Assembly (NCBI RefSeq): GCF_949769285.1
Contig: NZ_OX458331.1
Coordinates: 310,001-374,000, forward strand
Origin: Anaerococcus sp. Marseille-Q7828
GTDB taxonomy: Bacteria; Bacillota; Clostridia; Tissierellales; Peptoniphilaceae
Direction: 5' to 3'
Length of the DNA stretch: 64,000 nt
Both the position numbers and the translations under genes were made by a program. Below, in pieces: positions 1-8,602 of this stretch. The notes under the pieces were generated by a model. The model was not told the origin of the DNA and searched no databases. It saw nothing but the letters and a program-made list of their open reading frames with translations. Within the stretch, counting starts at the first letter, position 1. Every line of letters starts with the position of its first letter.

Positions 1-1
1 T

Positions 2-1960
2 GGCATGATTGGCCTTAATTATACAGAAGGCGGACGCTATGATAAAATCCACAAAGATTACCCAGATTGGGTACTTTGGGCAAGTGAAACAGCTTCAAAT
101 ATCAATTCCAGGTCTGTCTATGACAGGTTTGAATTAGATTATCTACCTAAGGATAGAAAGCTATCTTCATATGACACATCAAAAGTTGCCTGGGGTAGCC
201 ATGCATCTGATGCTTGGTATGATATCATAACTCGTGACTATGTTGCTGGAGAAGCTGTGTGGACAGGCTTTGACTATCTTGGAGAACCTACTCCCTTTAA
301 CGGTGTAGACAGAGGCCCAGTTGATAATTGGCCAAGCCCAAGATCTTCCTACTTTGGCATCCTGGATTTAGCAGGGTTTCCAAAAGATGCCTACTATCTT
401 TATAGGAGCTTGTGGAATGATAAGGATATCACCTGCCATCTTTTGCCAAGTTGGAATAAAGATGAAGTCATAGTAAATGATGGCAAAGTAAAGGTCATCT
501 GCTATACAAATGCTAGTGCAGTTGAACTAGTCCATAAAGATCAAAATGGCAAGATCAAATCTTATGGCAAAGAATACTTTGTAAGTCAAATTACAAAGGC
601 AGGCCATAAATATAAAATCAATAATGCTAGAAAACGCGGCTTTTCTCTATACGCCCAATGGGAGATCTCCTTTGAAGAAGGAAGCATCCAAGCAATAGCC
701 TATGATGAAAAAGGCCGAGTAATAACCCAAACTATTGGTAGAAGCACTATAAGCACAAGTGGTAAGCCTTTTAAAATCATGGCAAGGGCAAATAAAGATA
801 CCATATGTAAAGACTCTTATGACCTAGCTTATGTCACAATAGATATAGTTGATGAAAATGATAATCTCATTACAAATGCGGAGAATTTGATCAATGTAGA
901 AGTTTCAGAAAATGGAATTCTTCTAGGCCTTGACAATGGCTTTCAAGAAGATATGGGTTCTTTTAAAGTATGTCAGAAAAAAGCCTATGCTGGCAAACTT
1001 CTTGCAATTATTGGTGGAAGGGCTGGACTTGACCCAATAGAAGTAAAAATTACAAGCCCTGGTTTAGAAGAAGCAAGCCTTAAAATTGACCTTAAAGAAA
1101 ATCCAAACACTTTTAATATCAGAGAAGAAGTATATCAGGATCCGAAGACTCCAGCTTTCATAGGAGAAAAGGGCTTAAGCATTTTAAATTATTCCACAAC
1201 AACTTTGCCAAATATATATCCAAAGCTTCCACAAAAGTTGGAATTAGTAGATAAAAAGGGCAAGCTTAGTGGAAATTATATAGATATTTCTTGGGATGAC
1301 ATAGATAGTGACGACCTTAAAGAAGAAGGCCAAATCTTAGTCAAAGGCTATGGGAATGTTGGAGATGAAAGGCTAGAAGTAAGTGCCTTTGTAAGAGTTG
1401 AAGGTGAAAAGCAGATAATAAATGCTGATATAGCAAATCTTGCCTTGATCAAAGAAGTAGATGATAAACAAATCACCCTAGGCTTTGCCACCCAGCAAGT
1501 TTTTGGTAAACTAGTCATTAGTAAGGTAAAAAATCCTGACATAAAAATTTATGTATCAGAATCGAAGGCTTACGATAAGGGAAATCTAATTAATTACCAA
1601 ATGACTAAAAACAAGGGCGAGTACACTTATGAATTTGACCCTGTTAAGGCCACTTATATAACAATTGTCTTTGAAGATAAGGCTTGTAATCTAGAAAATC
1701 TATGTCTTTACAAGGTAAAAAAACTTACAAGAATTTATAATTCAACAGAATTTGAGTCCTTGGAAGTAAATAATTATAAGCTTTCAGATGATGAACTTAA
1801 GGCTAGCGAATACATCTGTGATGGAAAAATCGAAGTGGTTTCCATAAATCCAAAAGAAAATGCAGCAATTACAACAATCAGAAGAAAGAAAAAATGGATA
1901 ATATTATTGCAGGCTGAAGATTCATCAAAAATAAGAAAATTTACAATAAAAAGGGACTAA
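2..1960 (+). CDS. GH2 beta-galactosidase-type glycosidase, C-terminal part (5' end outside window)
   Basis: The reading frame is already open at the window edge, so this is the 3' part of a larger gene; the first Met at position 5 is internal. The visible protein begins in the GH2 TIM barrel. A short SETAS motif (Glu about 28 residues in, near position 86) fits the catalytic nucleophile, and an Ala-Val-Trp-Thr-Gly-Phe-Asp-Tyr segment further on is typical of these barrels. Beta-sandwich regions follow: a DUF4982-like domain (about residues 160-235), a GH2 C-terminal Ig-like domain (about 265-360) and a Big_4-like domain (about 395-465). The last 180 residues are unassigned and carry no sortase signal. 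The family removes terminal beta-linked galactose. The acid/base Glu and any signal peptide lie upstream, so location in the cell is unknown. Sitting beside fucosidase and mannosidase genes suggests complex-glycan trimming. Confidence 0.85.
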   Translation, partial: GMIGLNYTEGGRYDKIHKDYPDWVLWASETASNINSRSVYDRFELDYLPKDRKLSSYDTSKVAWGSHASDAWYDIITRDYVAGEAVWTGFDYLGEPTPFNGVDRGPVDNWPSPRSSYFGILDLAGFPKDAYYLYRSLWNDKDITCHLLPSWNKDEVIVNDGKVKVICYTNASAVELVHKDQNGKIKSYGKEYFVSQITKAGHKYKINNARKRGFSLYAQWEISFEEGSIQAIAYDEKGRVITQTIGRSTISTSGKPFKIMARANKDTICKDSYDLAYVTIDIVDENDNLITNAENLINVEVSENGILLGLDNGFQEDMGSFKVCQKKAYAGKLLAIIGGRAGLDPIEVKITSPGLEEASLKIDLKENPNTFNIREEVYQDPKTPAFIGEKGLSILNYSTTTLPNIYPKLPQKLELVDKKGKLSGNYIDISWDDIDSDDLKEEGQILVKGYGNVGDERLEVSAFVRVEGEKQIINADIANLALIKEVDDKQITLGFATQQVFGKLVISKVKNPDIKIYVSESKAYDKGNLINYQMTKNKGEYTYEFDPVKATYITIVFEDKACNLENLCLYKVKKLTRIYNSTEFESLEVNNYKLSDDELKASEYICDGKIEVVSINPKENAAITTIRRKKKWIILLQAEDSSKIRKFTIKRD

Positions 1961-2023
1961 TGAGCAAAACCCCTCTATCCGCATTGCGGATTTTGGGGTT
2001 CAAGTCATAATAGTCCCTTTTTT
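1948..2023. terminator. Nested bidirectional terminator
   Basis: Three nested inverted repeats lie between convergent genes: an outer AAAGGGACTA/TAGTCCCTTT pair, an inner AACCCC/GGGGTT pair, and a central ATCCGCA/TGCGGAT hairpin around 1977-1991. The outer arms are flanked by A and T runs, so it can stop transcription from both sides. Confidence 0.8.
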
Positions 2024-2882
2024 ATTCCCTTGCTATCTCTTTTGCAAGTACATAGCCACCTATAAGGCCTGCCTCGTTGCCTAGTTCTGGGAATACTATA
2101 TATTCTTTACTATCTGGCAAAACAAGGTAGTCGCCCTTTATCTTGTCAAATTCTTCCCTAATCTTATCAATCATACCTTCCTTGTTACAAACTCCTCCAC
2201 CAATTATTATGATATGAGGACGAAGAATTGCTGTGTAGGTATAAAGTGCTTTTGCTATATATTTTGCAGTAATAGCAAAGGCCGAATCTGAGATGTCGAG
2301 ATTTTCTCCTTTTTCTCCTGCTCTTTTTTCTATAGCAGGTCCTGAACAAAGGCCCTCAAAGCAATTTTTGTGATAATCGCAAACTCCCTCAAAGTCATCA
2401 CCATCTTCTTTTGGAAGTTCAAAGTGTCCCATTTCTGGGTGAGAGTATCCTTCTAAAAGTTTGCCATTTTGTATGTAGGATCCACCTATGCCTGTTCCTA
2501 TGGTTAGATATAGTGAGCTTGTCTTATCTTTTGCTGCTCCCAATTCATATTCGCCAATGCCACTTGCTCCAACATCTGTTGTAAGTCCCATTGGTAGGTC
2601 TAAATTTTTCTTAAGCTCACCAAGTAAGTCAAAGTTTCTCCAAAGCCTTTTTGGTGTAGCTAAGATAGACCCATAAGTTTTGCTATTTTTGTCAACATCA
2701 ACTGGTCCAAAAGCGCCAATGCCAATGGACTTTATATCAGAGTCCTTAAAGAATTCTACAATCTCTTTTACATTGTCATATGGGTCAGCCGTCTTTATCC
2801 TATCTTCTGTGAGGAGATTGCCCCCATCGTCAAAAATACCACACCTTATTTTTGTTCCACCTAGTTCTATTGAACCGTACAT
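2022..2882 (-). CDS. ROK-family sugar kinase (fructokinase/mannokinase type)
   Basis: A 286-residue ROK kinase that would phosphorylate a hexose with ATP in the cytoplasm. The N-terminal ELGGTK phosphate-binding loop, the catalytic Asp103 (TTDVGAS) and the GTGIGG segment are present. The zinc site is of the fructokinase kind: His153, Cys168, His171 and Cys174. Bacterial fructokinases of this subgroup often accept mannose too, which would fit a locus that releases mannose, but the substrate cannot be read from sequence. The ATG has a good upstream AAAGGAG. The gene follows GH29 by 102 bp, in which a private extended -10 promoter is visible. Confidence 0.85.
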   Translation of the reverse strand: MYGSIELGGTKIRCGIFDDGGNLLTEDRIKTADPYDNVKEIVEFFKDSDIKSIGIGAFGPVDVDKNSKTYGSILATPKRLWRNFDLLGELKKNLDLPMGLTTDVGASGIGEYELGAAKDKTSSLYLTIGTGIGGSYIQNGKLLEGYSHPEMGHFELPKEDGDDFEGVCDYHKNCFEGLCSGPAIEKRAGEKGENLDISDSAFAITAKYIAKALYTYTAILRPHIIIIGGGVCNKEGMIDKIREEFDKIKGDYLVLPDSKEYIVFPELGNEAGLIGGYVLAKEIARE

Positions 2883-2938
2883 ATACTGCTCCTTTCATAA
2901 AAAGCACAAATATTGATTTTAAAATTTCCTATAGTTTC

Positions 2939-2947
2939 ATTATATCA
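2939..2947 (-). promoter_or_regulatory. Extended -10 promoter of the ROK kinase gene
   Basis: On the minus strand the sequence reads TGATATAAT, a perfect -10 with the TG extension, about 60 bp upstream of the ROK kinase start. No good -35 hexamer is present at 17 bp, as expected for extended -10 promoters. Confidence 0.45.
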
Positions 2948-2984
2948 TTACTTGTAGGGGAAATATTACTTTTATACATAAGAA

Positions 2985-4307
2985 CTAATAAATTTTAAAA
3001 TCGTTAATGTATAGCTTGCTTGCTCCATATAAGGCAAGCCTTAGAGTCTTGATTTTTTCATAAGATCTTAGGTCAAAAATTCGCCTATCCCCAATGGAGT
3101 CGATATTAAATCTTTCTCCATTTATGAATATATATCCAAGGGTGAAACGTGAACCTTTTCTAATATCTTCTCTGACCACAAGAAAGTTAATATCAAGGCC
3201 ATTGGGATTTTCTACTTCTAGAAAATATTCATTACCTATATCAGTACAAGTTATAAATATGTCATCCTCTATATTTTTTGAGAAAGATTCTTGGATTTTT
3301 CCCTTGGTTTCCTTTAATCTTTCTATGATCTTATCATCAATTTTTCCGCTCTTGTTGGCAGGAATGTTTAATAGCAAAACTCCCCCACGGCCGACAGATT
3401 TAAGGTATATTTCAAAAAGCTCTTCTACAGATTTTATCCTCTCATCCTTGTGGGAAAACCAACGGTCGGTAACTGATGTGTCGCATTCACTTATAGAAAA
3501 AACATAGTCTTCATTATGACCCACAGCTGACCTAAAGGCAGCATCATAGTCTATTTCAAAAGTATCTTTATTAAGCCTTGGTGCATTTTCACTTGGGGCA
3601 TAGCCTAGTTCGTTACCAGCCCAGTGGATGCCACCCATAGGTCCCACTCCAAAAAATAAGATATGAGGATTATTTTTCCTTATCTCTGCCATAAAACTCT
3701 CAAAATCATATTCTTGGTCTGGGTAATTCTCATCTTTGGCATTGTCAAACCACCATTCCACAAAGTGACCCTTGTTGCCGTATATAGGATTATTAACAAT
3801 CTCTTTGATTTGTTTTAAGTAAAAATTGTTATAAGCTTCTCCGCTACCATAAGTAGGCTCGTGGACATCCCATGGGGAAAGATATATGCCCATATTCATG
3901 TCAAACTTGCTGCAAGCCTTTGAAAGCTCGGCTAGAAAGTCCTTGCCATAACTAGTATTAGTTATCTTATTAGAGGTCTCTTTTGTATCCCACATACAAA
4001 AACCATCGTGGTGTTTGGCTGTAAAAATTAGTCTCCTAAAACCCAAATCCTTCAAAGTCTTTACATAGGATTCGTAGTCAAAATCGATCATGGTAAAATC
4101 ATCTAGACTTTCCTTGCCATTGCCCCATTCCACTTCTGTATAAGTATTCATGCCAAAATGTAAGAAGGCTCCACACTCTTCTTCCAAGTAATTAACTTGG
4201 GAGACACTTGGGAGTGGACCATGGTATTTTGGAATTATTCCATCAAAAGTTTCTTCAAAGTTAAAGTATGGATCAGAGTTCAAATCCGTTGTTTTTTCTA
4301 AGTTCAT
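2985..4307 (-). CDS. Alpha-L-fucosidase, GH29
   Basis: This 440-residue protein has GH29 hallmarks: the HFGMNT segment near residue 50, TAKHHDGFCMW at 96-106, and EWWFDNA with the expected nucleophile Asp188. The family hydrolyses terminal alpha-L-fucose with retention. There is no signal peptide, so it should act on imported oligosaccharides. The chosen start overlaps the 3' end of the GH1 gene by 35 bp; GGAG lies 9 bp before this ATG, supporting it and suggesting translational coupling. The C-terminal third is a beta-sandwich. Together with GH38 and GH125 this matches enzymes encoded side by side in pneumococcal N-glycan loci (known from that species). Confidence 0.9.
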   Translation of the reverse strand: MNLEKTTDLNSDPYFNFEETFDGIIPKYHGPLPSVSQVNYLEEECGAFLHFGMNTYTEVEWGNGKESLDDFTMIDFDYESYVKTLKDLGFRRLIFTAKHHDGFCMWDTKETSNKITNTSYGKDFLAELSKACSKFDMNMGIYLSPWDVHEPTYGSGEAYNNFYLKQIKEIVNNPIYGNKGHFVEWWFDNAKDENYPDQEYDFESFMAEIRKNNPHILFFGVGPMGGIHWAGNELGYAPSENAPRLNKDTFEIDYDAAFRSAVGHNEDYVFSISECDTSVTDRWFSHKDERIKSVEELFEIYLKSVGRGGVLLLNIPANKSGKIDDKIIERLKETKGKIQESFSKNIEDDIFITCTDIGNEYFLEVENPNGLDINFLVVREDIRKGSRFTLGYIFINGERFNIDSIGDRRIFDLRSYEKIKTLRLALYGASKLYINDFKIY

Positions 4308-5655
4308 AAAACCATTCTCCAGATTTCTTAATCTTTCGTTCTCCAGTTTTAAGGTCTAGTTCAACAAGTCCATAGCGATTTTTGTATGCATTTAGCCAGC
4401 TCCAGCAATCTATGAAGGTCCATACCTGGTAACCCTTGCAGTTTGCTCCTTCTTCTATAGCCTTAGAAAGCCAATATAGGTGTTCTTTGAAAAACTCTAT
4501 GCGGTAATCATCTTGGATTTGCCCGTCTTTTCTAAAACGTTCCTCATCTTCAACACCCATGCCATTTTCTGTAACTAGCCATTCAATATTGCCGTAATTG
4601 TCTCGGATATTTATTGCAATGTCGTATAGAGCCCTTGGATAGATTTCCCAACCTCGATATGGGTTCATCCTCTTACCTGGCATATCATAGCCCATATAGT
4701 ATTTGCCTTGGGAAAACATAGCATCTTCTTTGTAGACATATGGATTTTCCCTAACCCTAAGTGGTTGGTAGTAGTTTACTCCAAGGAAATCTATAGTGTT
4801 TTCTTTGATGATTTGTAAATCGTCATCTGTGTATTCTGGCAACAAATTCTCATTTGCTATTATTTCTACTAATTCTTTTGGATAATAGCCTTTGACAGAT
4901 GGATCCAAAAATGAGCAAGTATTAAATAGCTCGCTAATTTCAGCAGCCTTCAGATCTCCAGCATTATCACTCCTTGGATATGATGGTGTAAGATTTAATA
5001 TTATTCCTATTTTTTTCTTGCCATTCATTTGCCTATATGCTTTTATAGCTGAGGCACTGGCAAGCTGAGTATAAAAAGCACATTGGACGGCCTTTTGTGG
5101 ATTTACTTCTGCCGGATAGTGGCAACCATTCATATATTGGCATTCTACATGGACTATAGGTTCATTGAAGGTAAACCAACCGTCAACTAAATCGTCAAAA
5201 AGTTCAAAGCATTTTTTCGCATAGGAAACATAGGCCTCTACAGTCTTTTTATTGGTCCATCCACCAATATCCATCAGATACATAGGCATATCAAAATGGA
5301 ATAGGTTAATATATAAAGTAATATTTTTCTCTTTGATTTTTGAGAAATAATCTCTGTAAAATTCGACTGCCTTTGGGTTTACTTCGCCATCCATAGCTGG
5401 TATTAACCTTGTCCAGCTAATGGATGTTCTAAACACTGAATGGCCAGTTTTTTCTAATAAGTCTACATCTTTTTCATAATTATGGTAAATATCCGTCGTA
5501 TCTTCGGGTCCTATAAGATTGTGAAATTTATATGGATCTTTTTTGTACCAAAAATCCCAAGTGTTTTCACTTTTGCCATCAAGACTTGCCGCTCCCTCAG
5601 ATTGAGCAGCGCTTGTGGCAGATCCATATAGGAAACCCTGTGGAAATTTAATCAT
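4273..5655 (-). CDS. GH1 beta-glycosidase (beta-glucosidase or 6-phospho-beta-glycosidase)
   Basis: A complete GH1 enzyme of about 461 residues. The acid/base is Glu165 in TFNEP and the nucleophile Glu363 in VTENG. It has no signal peptide. The loop near residues 425-437 reads W-S-W-L-N-A-Y-K-N-R-Y: a Ser and Tyr sit where 6-phospho-glycosidases bind phosphate, but the usual Lys position looks like Asn, with a Lys one residue earlier, so phospho-substrate use is uncertain. The start is taken as ATG 5655, five bases after an AAAGGAG, rather than the GTG two codons upstream. It overlaps the end of the upstream ROK gene by 8 bp and the start of GH29 by 35 bp, forming a ROK-GH1-GH29 operon. Confidence 0.88.
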   Translation of the reverse strand: MIKFPQGFLYGSATSAAQSEGAASLDGKSENTWDFWYKKDPYKFHNLIGPEDTTDIYHNYEKDVDLLEKTGHSVFRTSISWTRLIPAMDGEVNPKAVEFYRDYFSKIKEKNITLYINLFHFDMPMYLMDIGGWTNKKTVEAYVSYAKKCFELFDDLVDGWFTFNEPIVHVECQYMNGCHYPAEVNPQKAVQCAFYTQLASASAIKAYRQMNGKKKIGIILNLTPSYPRSDNAGDLKAAEISELFNTCSFLDPSVKGYYPKELVEIIANENLLPEYTDDDLQIIKENTIDFLGVNYYQPLRVRENPYVYKEDAMFSQGKYYMGYDMPGKRMNPYRGWEIYPRALYDIAINIRDNYGNIEWLVTENGMGVEDEERFRKDGQIQDDYRIEFFKEHLYWLSKAIEEGANCKGYQVWTFIDCWSWLNAYKNRYGLVELDLKTGERKIKKSGEWFYELRKNNGFEL

Positions 5656-6544
5656 CTTCACTCCTTTGTTTAAGACTCCTGCCTTCTTTTATTGTCTTCA
5701 TTAAATTAGCATAGGCTCCGTAGAGGTTGTTGTCATTAAAAAATGATACAGGTCTGATGTCGTATGCTTTGCTTGCAAAAATTCCACTTCCAAGCTTTTT
5801 CTTTAGCTCATTAATAAAGCGTTCATCAGAAGAAATTCCACCACCTAGATATATGATTTCTGGGTCAATGGTATAGGCAATGTTATAAATTCCCATGGCT
5901 AGGTAATCGAACATCAAGTCAACCTCAGAAAAATATGGTTCTTCTTTTTTAAAGTACTTGTCAAAAATCTGATAAGTTGTATCATTGATTCCATATTTTT
6001 CTATCATCTTTCGCCTTACATTTGGTAGGGTTGCTAGCATTGAGAAGTTTTCATAATTACCGTCTTCATTTTTTAATAGCATGTAGCCAAATTCGCCACT
6101 CTCTAGCTTGGCTCCCCTGACTATCTCGCCCTTATTTACAACAGCTCCCCCAATTCCTGAACCAATTATAAGAAAAGCTATGTAATCTTTTTTGTGATTT
6201 CCGTAATAAACTTCGGCGAAGGCTGCACAGTTTGCATCATTTTCTATGGCTACAGGCAAAGAAAATTTCTTTTCTAGATGGTAGGCAAAATTATATTCTG
6301 TAATGAATTCTACAGCTGATTGGCCTAGTATTTTTCCTGTGAGGGGATCGACTGTCCCCGGGGAAGATAAGCCTATGCCCTCAATTTTATATTTCTTTTG
6401 GTAAGATATGATTGTATCTTCAAAAAACTTCACAAATTCATCCATTGTCTTTACTTGAGCCTTTGAAGATTTTTCTATAATCTTATCATTTTCTATTAAA
6501 GCGTACTTGGTGGATGAGCCACCTATATCAAATACTAAATACAT
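5648..6544 (-). CDS. ROK-family kinase lacking the zinc motif
   Basis: A 298-residue ROK protein. DIGGSSTK forms the phosphate loop, Asp103 in ENDANCAAFAE is the catalytic base, and IGSGIGG is the second ATP loop. The segment that normally reads GE-x-GH reads Gly-Glu-Phe-Gly-Tyr (150-154), and no downstream CxCGxxGC cluster exists, so it belongs to the zinc-less branch that includes beta-glucoside kinases. It is the first gene of an operon with GH1 and GH29, translationally overlapping GH1. A role in phosphorylating beta-glucosides or an amino sugar is inferred. Expression probably starts at the promoter overlapping the divergent rpiR start codon. Confidence 0.85.
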   Translation of the reverse strand: MYLVFDIGGSSTKYALIENDKIIEKSSKAQVKTMDEFVKFFEDTIISYQKKYKIEGIGLSSPGTVDPLTGKILGQSAVEFITEYNFAYHLEKKFSLPVAIENDANCAAFAEVYYGNHKKDYIAFLIIGSGIGGAVVNKGEIVRGAKLESGEFGYMLLKNEDGNYENFSMLATLPNVRRKMIEKYGINDTTYQIFDKYFKKEEPYFSEVDLMFDYLAMGIYNIAYTIDPEIIYLGGGISSDERFINELKKKLGSGIFASKAYDIRPVSFFNDNNLYGAYANLMKTIKEGRSLKQRSEDD

Positions 6545-6556
6545 TTTTTCCCTTTG

Positions 6557-6565
6557 TGTTATAAT
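6557..6565 (+). promoter_or_regulatory. Extended -10 promoter of the rpiR gene
   Basis: TGT followed by a perfect TATAAT lies about 20 bp before the rpiR start. The -35 region, inside the ROK gene, is poor. It faces and overlaps the divergent promoter. Confidence 0.4.
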
Positions 6566-6591
6566 AATCTAATAAGGAGTTATTATGTCAA
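6564..6591 (-). promoter_or_regulatory. Sigma-A-like promoter of the ROK-GH1-GH29 operon
   Basis: On the minus strand a perfect TTGACA (plus 6586-6591) is followed after 16 bp by GATTAT (plus 6564-6569). It overlaps the ribosome site and first codons of the divergent rpiR gene, so the two genes share one compact control region. Confidence 0.5.
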
Positions 6592-7325
6592 ACAGTTCAT
6601 ATGATTTTATAATGGATATAATCAGCAAAAATAATATAAAACTTTCTAGAAGTGAGCAAGCCATACTAAAAAGATTAAAAAGTTTAGAGTCGGACATTTC
6701 AAATCTTTCAATAAATGAATTTGCCAAAACTTTTTATGTTTCTACGGCCACAGCCACTAGATTTTCCCAAAAACTTGGCTTCAACGGCTACCTTGAGTTC
6801 CGCTATGCCCTAAAATCTCTAGGAGATAATAGGCCCTACAAGGCCTTGGGCATATATGAAGATATGATTTCTGGTATAGAATCAGTTGATTCTAAACTTC
6901 GTGATTTTATCAGAAATTTGGACCAATTTCATAAAATTGCAATAATTGGCATAGGCACATCTGGCCTTGCCGCCAATGAATTTGTCTACAAATTAAATGA
7001 AATGAATATAATAAATTCTGACTATGCCAAGGAACCCTACGCCATTGATTTATTGACCAATAGCTTAAATAAGGAAGACTTACTAATAGCTCTTTCCCTT
7101 AGTGGAGAAAACACCAACCTTCTAGAAGGGGTAGATAATGCCCTAGAAAAAGGGGCAAAAATCCTATCCCTCACCAGAAGTCCTAAGTCTACCTTGGCTC
7201 AAAAATCAGACTTTGTTTTCCTAACTCCATCATATTCGACCTATGAGTTTAACATTTCAAAAATGGCACCCCTTATTGTCTCTATAGATATAATTTGTGA
7301 GATCTACCAAGCTACTAGGCCTTGA
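6585..7325 (+). CDS. RpiR/MurR-family transcriptional regulator
   Basis: A 246-residue regulator with an N-terminal helix-turn-helix of the RpiR type (about residues 1-77; SVSTATATRFSQKLGF-like recognition helix region) and a C-terminal SIS domain (about 105-235) that binds phosphosugars. AAGGAG lies six bases before the ATG. It is the only plus-strand gene within the glycan locus, placed between two minus-strand enzyme operons, and is the obvious local regulator; the ligand would be a phosphosugar made by one of the ROK kinases (inference). Its last codons overlap convergently with the GH125 stop by 11 bp. It is shorter than the usual 280 residues but looks complete. Confidence 0.88.
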   Translation: MSNSSYDFIMDIISKNNIKLSRSEQAILKRLKSLESDISNLSINEFAKTFYVSTATATRFSQKLGFNGYLEFRYALKSLGDNRPYKALGIYEDMISGIESVDSKLRDFIRNLDQFHKIAIIGIGTSGLAANEFVYKLNEMNIINSDYAKEPYAIDLLTNSLNKEDLLIALSLSGENTNLLEGVDNALEKGAKILSLTRSPKSTLAQKSDFVFLTPSYSTYEFNISKMAPLIVSIDIICEIYQATRP

Positions 7326-8592
7326 TCATTTCAAGGCCGATGTATCTTAAAACAGCCTCACAGAACATAGAATTTGACCATGAGAACCAATCTCTTGTGT
7401 ACTGGCTCGGGTCATCCTTATGAAAACCTTCATGCATCAAATACTTATTATCATGTGTTGTTTCAAAATAGTGGAGGATTTCTTCTTGTTCGCTTTTTTC
7501 TGTTGATGTCATCATTTGCATAGCTAGGGCTATATGCCAGATATAATCCTTTGGAGTATGGTCACTTCCTATGCCCTTAGCAGCGCTTCCTTCATAATAA
7601 AGGTGGTTTTTATTTGACAAGATCGCCTTTCTAGTGTTTTTGTAAAGGTCATCGTCCTTATCCATATAATCTAGGTAAGCAAGGGATAATAGGCTTGGAA
7701 CATTGGCATCGTCCATAAAGTTACTATTGCCTAGACCATCAACTTCATAAGTTAGAATCTCACCAAAATCATCATCAGTAATCTTTCCATATTCATCTAT
7801 GCCCTTGTCAATCTCATCAGCAAGTTTTTTCATCTTATTAGCAAGGTCATTATCTTTGCCAGCATCAACTAAGCAATCTGCAAGTCTTCTTAGACTTACA
7901 ACTGTAAAGGCATTGGCAGGAACCAAGTATTGGTACATACAAGAATCGTCACTTGGCCTAAAACCTGACCAGCTCATGCCTGTGTAAGCTACTGGAGAGC
8001 CTCTTTTGCCAGTTCTCAAGGTTTCAGTTACAGCTTCTGGATTTGGCCTTACAAATTCATATGGTGAATTTTCGTGATTTTGTTCAAGTTCTATTTGATC
8101 AACAACATTTGATAGAATCCTAATAAATTCATCATCAAATATAGATGAATCTTTTGTCTTTTCATAGTACAAGTGAGCAGTTTGCATGATATAAGCTAGG
8201 CTATCAAGCTCATACTTTCTTTCCCAAACCCAGTCAGATTCAAAGTCAGTTATATCATCGTGGGTCCAAGCCCTACCATTTGCCTCTTTATTGAAGGCAT
8301 TGGCATAGTAGTCCTTGTCAACAGAAAAGAACTGTCTTTGGATGACTTTTTTGATCAAATCATTTGCCTCATCTGAATCTATATAAAATAAGGGTCTAAT
8401 CTGTCCAGCAGAGTCCCTTAGCCACATAGCTTCTATATCGCCTGTGATTACAAAGACATCTCCCCTATCAGTTGCTTCCATGGTAGTTGTAAAAGTGTTT
8501 TTAATAGCTTTTTCAAATATCTTTTTTATTTCATCTGTAACTTGATTGGAATTATTTACTTTTTCTATCAAGCTTTCTACTATCTTTTCCAT
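7315..8592 (-). CDS. GH125 exo-alpha-1,6-mannosidase
   Basis: A protein of about 425 residues, the usual length for GH125. Recognisable segments include GDIEAMWLRDSAGQ near the N-terminus, NGRAWTHDD, a PDDS-type motif (GFRPSDDSCMYQYLVPAN), DDANVPSLLSLAY and TRDWFSWSNSMF near the end. The family inverts and removes alpha-1,6-linked mannose. There is no signal peptide. ATG 8592 is preferred over the longer frame beginning at 8634 because AAAGGAG sits four bases upstream of it and the longer version would run into the GH38 gene. It follows GH38 by 10 bp. GH38 and GH125 together would strip the alpha-mannose branches of imported N-glycans. Confidence 0.92.
   Translation of the reverse strand: MEKIVESLIEKVNNSNQVTDEIKKIFEKAIKNTFTTTMEATDRGDVFVITGDIEAMWLRDSAGQIRPLFYIDSDEANDLIKKVIQRQFFSVDKDYYANAFNKEANGRAWTHDDITDFESDWVWERKYELDSLAYIMQTAHLYYEKTKDSSIFDDEFIRILSNVVDQIELEQNHENSPYEFVRPNPEAVTETLRTGKRGSPVAYTGMSWSGFRPSDDSCMYQYLVPANAFTVVSLRRLADCLVDAGKDNDLANKMKKLADEIDKGIDEYGKITDDDFGEILTYEVDGLGNSNFMDDANVPSLLSLAYLDYMDKDDDLYKNTRKAILSNKNHLYYEGSAAKGIGSDHTPKDYIWHIALAMQMMTSTEKSEQEEILHYFETTHDNKYLMHEGFHKDDPSQYTRDWFSWSNSMFCEAVLRYIGLEMIKA
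7318..7338. terminator. Hairpin shared by the convergent rpiR and GH125 gene ends
   Basis: GGCCTTGA, a five-base loop, then TCAAGGCC: a perfect eight-pair stem lying inside the overlapping 3' ends of the two genes. There is no T run, so factor-independent termination would be weak; it may also act as an mRNA 3' barrier. Confidence 0.35.
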
Positions 8593-8602
8593 AAAACTCC
8601 TT

